The notes beneath the pieces are model-generated. The model made no database searches. It saw only the letters and a program-made list of their open reading frames with translations, and had not been told where the DNA came from. 54,013 nt of DNA from Bacteroidales bacterium (GTDB lineage Bacteria > Bacteroidota > Bacteroidia > Bacteroidales > UBA932): the NCBI GenBank assembly GCA_017962025.1, contig JAGCWD010000087.1, positions 1-54,013 on the forward strand, read 5' to 3'. Positions 49,832-54,013 of this stretch are shown one piece after another. Every line of letters starts with the position of its first letter. Within the stretch, counting starts at the first letter, position 1. A program made the translations under genes and the position numbers.

Positions 49832-50650
49832 ATGAACTCCTACAAAATCAAACGGGTAAAAGGTCCTATACGGATAGACGGCAATCTTGACAAGGACGTC
49901 TGGAAGAATGCCGAAAAGTCCGGTCGTTTCGTTGATGCGGTCGGAGGAACTCCTGGAGTTTATGACACCAAGGCGGCCATCCTGTGGGATGACGAGGCCT
50001 TGTATGTAGGCTTCTGGGTGGAAGAACCCTATCCGGCGGCCACCCTTACCGAGAGGGACAGCCTACTATGGGTGGAGAATGACCTGGAGGTTTTCATCGC
50101 CGGCGAAGACACTTATTATGAACTGGAGATCAATGCCCTTGGTGTCATCTATGAAGTCTTCTACCTCTGGAGGGATGCCTATCCTGTCTTTGATTCATCA
50201 GGAAAGCTGATTTCCGGCAAGCCCTATTTCGCCAAGGACAGATTCGACATCCTGAAAAACGGAGCCATCAGTTTCGGAGGAAACTTTGACAGGAATGACG
50301 ACCATTTCTGGACAGGAATCAATCCCAGAGGGTTGAGATGGGTATATCGGAATTGGGATTTCCCTGGACTCGAAGTCGCAGTCAAGGTAGACGGAAAACT
50401 GAATGACCCGTCAGTAGTGTCTAAGGGTTGGACGGCGGAAATCAAATTCCCTTGGAAAGGTTTCGCAGACCTTTTTGGCAAGGATCAGGTCACTCCGACG
50501 GACGGAGACATCTTGAAGCTGTTCCTGGGACGTTACAATCTATTCCATTTTAACGGGAAACCGGTAAATGCCGGTTGGAGCTGGCACCCCATCTGGGTCG
50601 CCGACAACCACAATCCGGAAAGGTTCGGTTCCTTTGTCATTACTGAATAG
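49832..50650 (+). CDS. CBM9-like carbohydrate-binding-fold protein
   Basis: A 272-residue protein that starts directly with the domain (YKIKRVKGPIRIDGNLDKDVWKNAE), the typical opening of CBM9-like modules, and continues with TKAAILWDDEALYVGFWVEEPYP, ENDLEVFIAG and EINALGVIYEVFYLWRDAYP. It ends with NPERFGSFVI, the usual last strand. There is no signal peptide, so it is either cytosolic or exported by another route. Stand-alone proteins of this form are common in Bacteroidetes and often accompany glycan catabolism, but none has a settled role. It stands 22 bases before the transglutaminase-like gene and may be cotranscribed with it. Confidence 0.82.
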   Translation: MNSYKIKRVKGPIRIDGNLDKDVWKNAEKSGRFVDAVGGTPGVYDTKAAILWDDEALYVGFWVEEPYPAATLTERDSLLWVENDLEVFIAGEDTYYELEINALGVIYEVFYLWRDAYPVFDSSGKLISGKPYFAKDRFDILKNGAISFGGNFDRNDDHFWTGINPRGLRWVYRNWDFPGLEVAVKVDGKLNDPSVVSKGWTAEIKFPWKGFADLFGKDQVTPTDGDILKLFLGRYNLFHFNGKPVNAGWSWHPIWVADNHNPERFGSFVITE

Positions 50651-50672
50651 CCAAGTCTGAAATCCAGCCGTC

Positions 50673-53192
50673 ATGAAAAAGTATCTTCTGGCAATAGCTG
50701 CCCTGCTGCTTCTGTCTTCCTGCGAGGTTCATCATTTTATCTCCGACAACGGATTCCGGCTTCAGGTTGAGAAAGACTTTGATTCCAGGATGGCCGACAA
50801 TCCGTCCTTGAAAGAGTTCTGCCCTGTTGACAGCCTGCTGCTGACCACAGAGGAGAAGGAGGCCCTTAAGTTCCTCTATGCCTACATGCCTCTTGCCGAT
50901 CTTACTGACTATCCCATCGATTATTATCTGGATTGCGTCCAGTCTTCCTTCAAGACCCGCGACGAGATGGAGTGGAATGTTCCGGAAAGGGTATTCAGGC
51001 ATTTCGTACTGCCCATCAGGGTTAATAATGAAAAGCTTGACACGGCCAGGATGGCCTTTGCGAGAGAGATCAAACCCAGGATAGAGGGAATGAGCATGAA
51101 GGACGCCATCCTTGAGGTCAACCATTGGTGCCACGAGAAACTCACCTACAAACCTTCCGACGCAAGGACCCTTTCCCCTCTTGCAAGTGCAAAGAGCACA
51201 CTTGGCCGTTGTGGAGAAGAATCCACCTTCACTGTCACCGCGCTCCGCTCTGTGGGAATTCCTGCCCGTCAGGTTTACACCCCGCGATGGGCACACACCG
51301 ATGACAACCACGCTTGGGTCGAAGCCTGGGCAGACGGGGAATGGTATTTCATGGGAGCCTGTGAGCCGGAACCGGTCCTGAACCTAGGATGGTTCAACGC
51401 CCCTGCAAGCCGCGGCCTGCTGATGCATACCCGTGTTTTCGGACGTTACGACGGCCCCGAGGAAAAGGTAATGGAAGGTCCCAACATCACTGAAATCAAC
51501 CTTATTGACAATTATGCCAAGACCGCAAGGGTGGATTTCAACGTGGTACAAGAAGATGGGGCTCCTGTTGACAGCGCCCTGGTGGATTTCAAGATCTACA
51601 ACTACGCTGAATTCTATTCAGCCTTGTCAAAATACACGGACAAAGAAGGTCATACCTTCCTGACTGCAGGAATGGGAGACATGCTTGCCTGGGCTTCCAA
51701 GGACGGCCTTTACGGTTGGGCGAAGGTATCATTCGGCAAGGACTCCCTGGTCACCATAGTCATCTCTAAAGACCACCCTCTCGAAGCAGAGCAACTGATG
51801 ATCGTCCCCCCGGAAGAAACTGCAAACCTTCCGGAAGTGTCTGAGGAACAGAGAAAGGCAAATGACATCCGCTTCGCCCAGGAAGATCTGATCAGAAAGA
51901 CATATATGGCCACATTCGCCAAGGATGACGGGACTCCCAGGGGAAAACTCCTGGCCAAGGCTGCAGGAAACCATCAGGTCATAGGGCAGTTCCTCGCCGA
52001 CCATCCGGACAAAAGAGCCCTTGACCTCCTGCAATCCTTGAGCGACAAGGACATGATTGACGTAACCAGGGATATCCTGGAGGACAGCTACCAGTCCGAT
52101 GAATCCATCCTCTGCCCCAGGATAGAAAACGAATTCCTCTCTCCTTACAAAGGGTTCTTCAAGAGAGTCCTTACTGATGAGGAGAAGGAAACCCTCTCCG
52201 ATCCCGTTAATCTTGTGAAGTGGGTCAAGGATAACATAAAGGTGGTGGAAGATCCCAAGGCCACCAGGATTCCTATGTCCCCTGAAGGGGTATGGCGTTC
52301 ACGGATTGCCGACATCCGTTCCAGGAACATCTTCTTCATTTCCCTGGCCAGGACCCTCGGTATCGATGCCCGGAAAGATCCTGTTACCGGCAAAGTTCAG
52401 TACAACCAGGGAGGATGGCGTGACGTGGACTTTGAATCAGCCAGCGATGCGGTAGCTCCGACCGGCATAGTCGTTTTGGATTACACGCCCACCAAGACAT
52501 TGGCGAATCCTGGTTATTACAGTCAGTTTACCATCAGCAAGATTGTCGACGGCCGCACCCAGGTACTGAGTTTCGACGAAGGACAGGTGGACATGGGAGG
52601 AGGAGTCAGCTGGGCGAACGTGTTCAAGACAGGAATTCCTATCGACACCGGTGAATATGTCCTCGTGAGCGGCAACCGCCTCTCGGACGGAAGTGTTCCG
52701 GTGACCATGCGTCCCTTCTCTGTAAATGAGGGAGAAACCACCATCCTCGACCTCGTCATCACCACACCTGATGACAAGCTGAGCGTTATAGGCAGTTTTG
52801 ATTCGGAGACCAAGTACCTCCTTGCTCCGGAAACTGATCCGGTCTCAATACTGTCCACAACTGGCCGCGGAGTCTTTGTGGTCGCATTCCTCACACCCCG
52901 CCAGGAGCCTTCGGTACATGCCATCAACGACATTATCGCCTGCAAGGATGGGCTTGAAAAATGGGGACGTCCCATCATGCTCTTTACTACAAGGGACGGG
53001 CTCGATTGGGTGAAGGAATATTCCGACAGGCTTCCTTCCAACGTCCATTTCGGAATCGTCCCGAAGGATCTTATGGATGGCCCGATGCCAAGGGTGATGA
53101 TAGCAGACACCTTCAACAGGGTCTTCTTCAAGACCGAAGGCTACACCATCGGCCTGGGCGACCAGCTTCTTGGTGCAATCGCAAAATTGTAG
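50673..53192 (+). CDS. Transglutaminase-like domain lipoprotein
   Basis: An 839-residue lipoprotein (LLLLSSCEVH, Cys17). Residues about 140-240 are a transglutaminase/protease-like core with the Cys-His-Asp pattern: GRCGEEST (Cys180), DDNHAWVEAW (His213) and a third polar residue in the following GEWYFMGACEPE. A carboxypeptidase-regulatory-like beta domain follows (about 290-370). A second, degenerate copy of the first core appears around 515-590 (PEGVWRSRIADIRSRNIFFISLARTLGIDARKDPVTG), with the Cys lost. The C-terminal 120 residues (VFVVAFLTPRQEPSVHAIND, PIMLFTTRDGLDWV) resemble a thioredoxin-like fold without the CxxC. Likely an envelope peptidase or amidase. A bidirectional terminator follows 21 bases after the stop. 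Confidence 0.85.
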   Translation: MKKYLLAIAALLLLSSCEVHHFISDNGFRLQVEKDFDSRMADNPSLKEFCPVDSLLLTTEEKEALKFLYAYMPLADLTDYPIDYYLDCVQSSFKTRDEMEWNVPERVFRHFVLPIRVNNEKLDTARMAFAREIKPRIEGMSMKDAILEVNHWCHEKLTYKPSDARTLSPLASAKSTLGRCGEESTFTVTALRSVGIPARQVYTPRWAHTDDNHAWVEAWADGEWYFMGACEPEPVLNLGWFNAPASRGLLMHTRVFGRYDGPEEKVMEGPNITEINLIDNYAKTARVDFNVVQEDGAPVDSALVDFKIYNYAEFYSALSKYTDKEGHTFLTAGMGDMLAWASKDGLYGWAKVSFGKDSLVTIVISKDHPLEAEQLMIVPPEETANLPEVSEEQRKANDIRFAQEDLIRKTYMATFAKDDGTPRGKLLAKAAGNHQVIGQFLADHPDKRALDLLQSLSDKDMIDVTRDILEDSYQSDESILCPRIENEFLSPYKGFFKRVLTDEEKETLSDPVNLVKWVKDNIKVVEDPKATRIPMSPEGVWRSRIADIRSRNIFFISLARTLGIDARKDPVTGKVQYNQGGWRDVDFESASDAVAPTGIVVLDYTPTKTLANPGYYSQFTISKIVDGRTQVLSFDEGQVDMGGGVSWANVFKTGIPIDTGEYVLVSGNRLSDGSVPVTMRPFSVNEGETTILDLVITTPDDKLSVIGSFDSETKYLLAPETDPVSILSTTGRGVFVVAFLTPRQEPSVHAINDIIACKDGLEKWGRPIMLFTTRDGLDWVKEYSDRLPSNVHFGIVPKDLMDGPMPRVMIADTFNRVFFKTEGYTIGLGDQLLGAIAKL

Positions 53193-53213
53193 TATTGGCT
53201 ACATATAAAAAGA

Positions 53214-53245
53214 AGGCCGGGTCTTACGATCCGGCCTCTTTTCTT
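53214..53245. terminator. Bidirectional terminator between convergent genes
   Basis: AGGCCGGGTC (53214-53223) pairs with GATCCGGCCT (53228-53237) around a 4-nt loop, with one G-T wobble. It has a T-rich run on the right and AAAAAG on the left, so it can serve the transglutaminase gene and the EF-G gene. Confidence 0.85.
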
Positions 53246-53257
53246 TCAGGACTGGGA

Positions 53258-54013
53258 TTAGTCCTCGTCCTGCTCCTGGGCGGCGTAGTCAGCGAGAAGC
53301 TTGGTCTGGACATCAGCAGGAACCTGCTGGTAGTCAGCAAACTTCATCGTGAAAGTGGCTGCACCTCCGGTGAGGGAGCTGAGGGTAGTGGAGTACCTGT
53401 AGAGCTCGGCAAGCGGAACGCGGGCGTGGAGGATGGTGAATCCCTTGTCCATGTCCTGGTTCATGATCATTCCGCGGCGGCCGTTGAGGTCGGACATACA
53501 AGGACCGACGAACTCGTTGGGAGTAAGGATGTCCACATTGTAGATAGGCTCGAGGATCTTCGGACCAGCATTGCGGAAAGCCTCCTTGAAGGCGTTACGA
53601 CCGGCGATGATGAAGGCGATTTCCTTGGAATCCACCGGGTGCATCTTACCGTCATAGACATAGACCCTGATGTCACGGGCATAGGAACCGGTAAGAGGGC
53701 CTTCTGTCATCTTGTCGTTGATACCCTTGAGGATGGCGGGCATGAAACCGAGGTCGATGGCGCCACCGACGACGCAGTTGATGAACTCGAGTTTTCCACC
53801 CCACTCCAGATCATAGGTCTCCTGGGACTTGATGTTCAGGATAGTCTCCTTGCCATTGATCATGAACTTGTTGCCGGCGGGCTCACCCTCGACGTAAGGG
53901 CAGACGAGGAGATGGACCTCACCGAACTGGCCGGCTCCACCAGACTGCTTCTTGTGGCGATACTGGGCATTGGCGACATTGGTAATGGTCTCGCGATAAG
54001 GCACATTCGGAGC
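53258..54013 (-). CDS. Elongation factor G-type GTPase, C-terminal part (5' partial)
   Basis: The frame is open to the right edge (APNVPYRET...), so only the last 252 residues are visible. They cover domains IV and V: VPYRETITNVANAQYRHKKQSGGAGQFGEV, GGKLEFINCVVGGAI, PAILKGINDKM, GPLTGSYARDIRVYVYDGKMHPVDS, then LEPIYNVDILTPNEFVGPCMSDLNGRRGMI and PLAELYRYSTTLSSLTGG. The form matches the second EF-G type of Bacteroidota rather than canonical FusA: it has HKKQSGGAGQFGEV and a different domain IV tip. Its role (recycling, stress translation or an alternative translocase) cannot be told from this part. The C-terminus is acidic (EQDED). Confidence 0.88.
   Translation of the reverse strand, partial: APNVPYRETITNVANAQYRHKKQSGGAGQFGEVHLLVCPYVEGEPAGNKFMINGKETILNIKSQETYDLEWGGKLEFINCVVGGAIDLGFMPAILKGINDKMTEGPLTGSYARDIRVYVYDGKMHPVDSKEIAFIIAGRNAFKEAFRNAGPKILEPIYNVDILTPNEFVGPCMSDLNGRRGMIMNQDMDKGFTILHARVPLAELYRYSTTLSSLTGGAATFTMKFADYQQVPADVQTKLLADYAAQEQDED

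Overview
The window is chromosomal DNA from a member of the Bacteroidales (Bacteroidota), most likely an uncultured gut or rumen lineage with roughly 50% GC. The evidence is: fused SecDF; many lipoprotein signal peptides; families typical of this phylum (GH92, GH172/DUF2961, DUF1080, DUF4153, a second-type EF-G); and intergenic boxes matching the Bacteroides promoter consensus (TTTG or TTG at -33, TAnnTTTG at -7). Stops are TAA, TAG and TGA in ordinary use, so the code is standard. There are no rRNA, tRNA or CRISPR loci, and no gap between genes exceeds about 300 bases.

Layout. 1-908: end of an exo/endonuclease/phosphatase-family lipoprotein and its terminator. 967-2555: a compact mobile-looking unit, made of a Y1 HUH (REP-associated type) transposase translationally coupled to an unknown small gene and bracketed by two pairs of related palindromes. 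2635-6561: a rightward run of a lipoprotein, a DUF4153 membrane protein, a winged-helix protein and a Gfo/Idh/MocA oxidoreductase. 6539-10579: a leftward pair of unusual multidomain secreted proteins (C69-peptidase-like/sialidase fusion; DUF1080-metal hydrolase-DUF1080 fusion). 10672-11796: LOG-family protein. 11799-16485: leftward metY-metX-thrA operon, divergent from an Lrp/AsnC regulator (16650) and glycerate kinase (17130), with well-formed divergent promoters.

18373-35126 is a glycan-degradation island without SusC/SusD. The leftward arm is GH36, a tandem-domain esterase and a nucleoside hydrolase. The rightward arm is a CE1-like esterase, a sialidase-fold lipoprotein, GH172, a deoxyribosyltransferase-like protein and two tandem GH92 proteins. 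A convergent TIM-barrel hydrolase closes it. The mix suggests mannose and arabinose- or fructose-like furanosides plus galactose and acyl groups, but the substrate is not proven.

35220-53192 returns to core and envelope functions: enolase (with an in-frame TAA where a Tyr codon is expected), aspartate ammonia-lyase, SecDF, a TPR/propeller/coiled-coil/SPOR envelope protein, tlpA plus a metallophosphatase, a 183-bp GC-rich structured element, an SGNH-SGNH-MBOAT O-acetylation operon, a CBM9-like protein and a transglutaminase-like lipoprotein. The window ends inside an EF-G-type gene.

The strongest leads for something undescribed are the palindrome-flanked two-gene transposase unit (967-2555), the structured 44968-45150 element, the domain fusions at 6539-10579 and the interrupted enolase.
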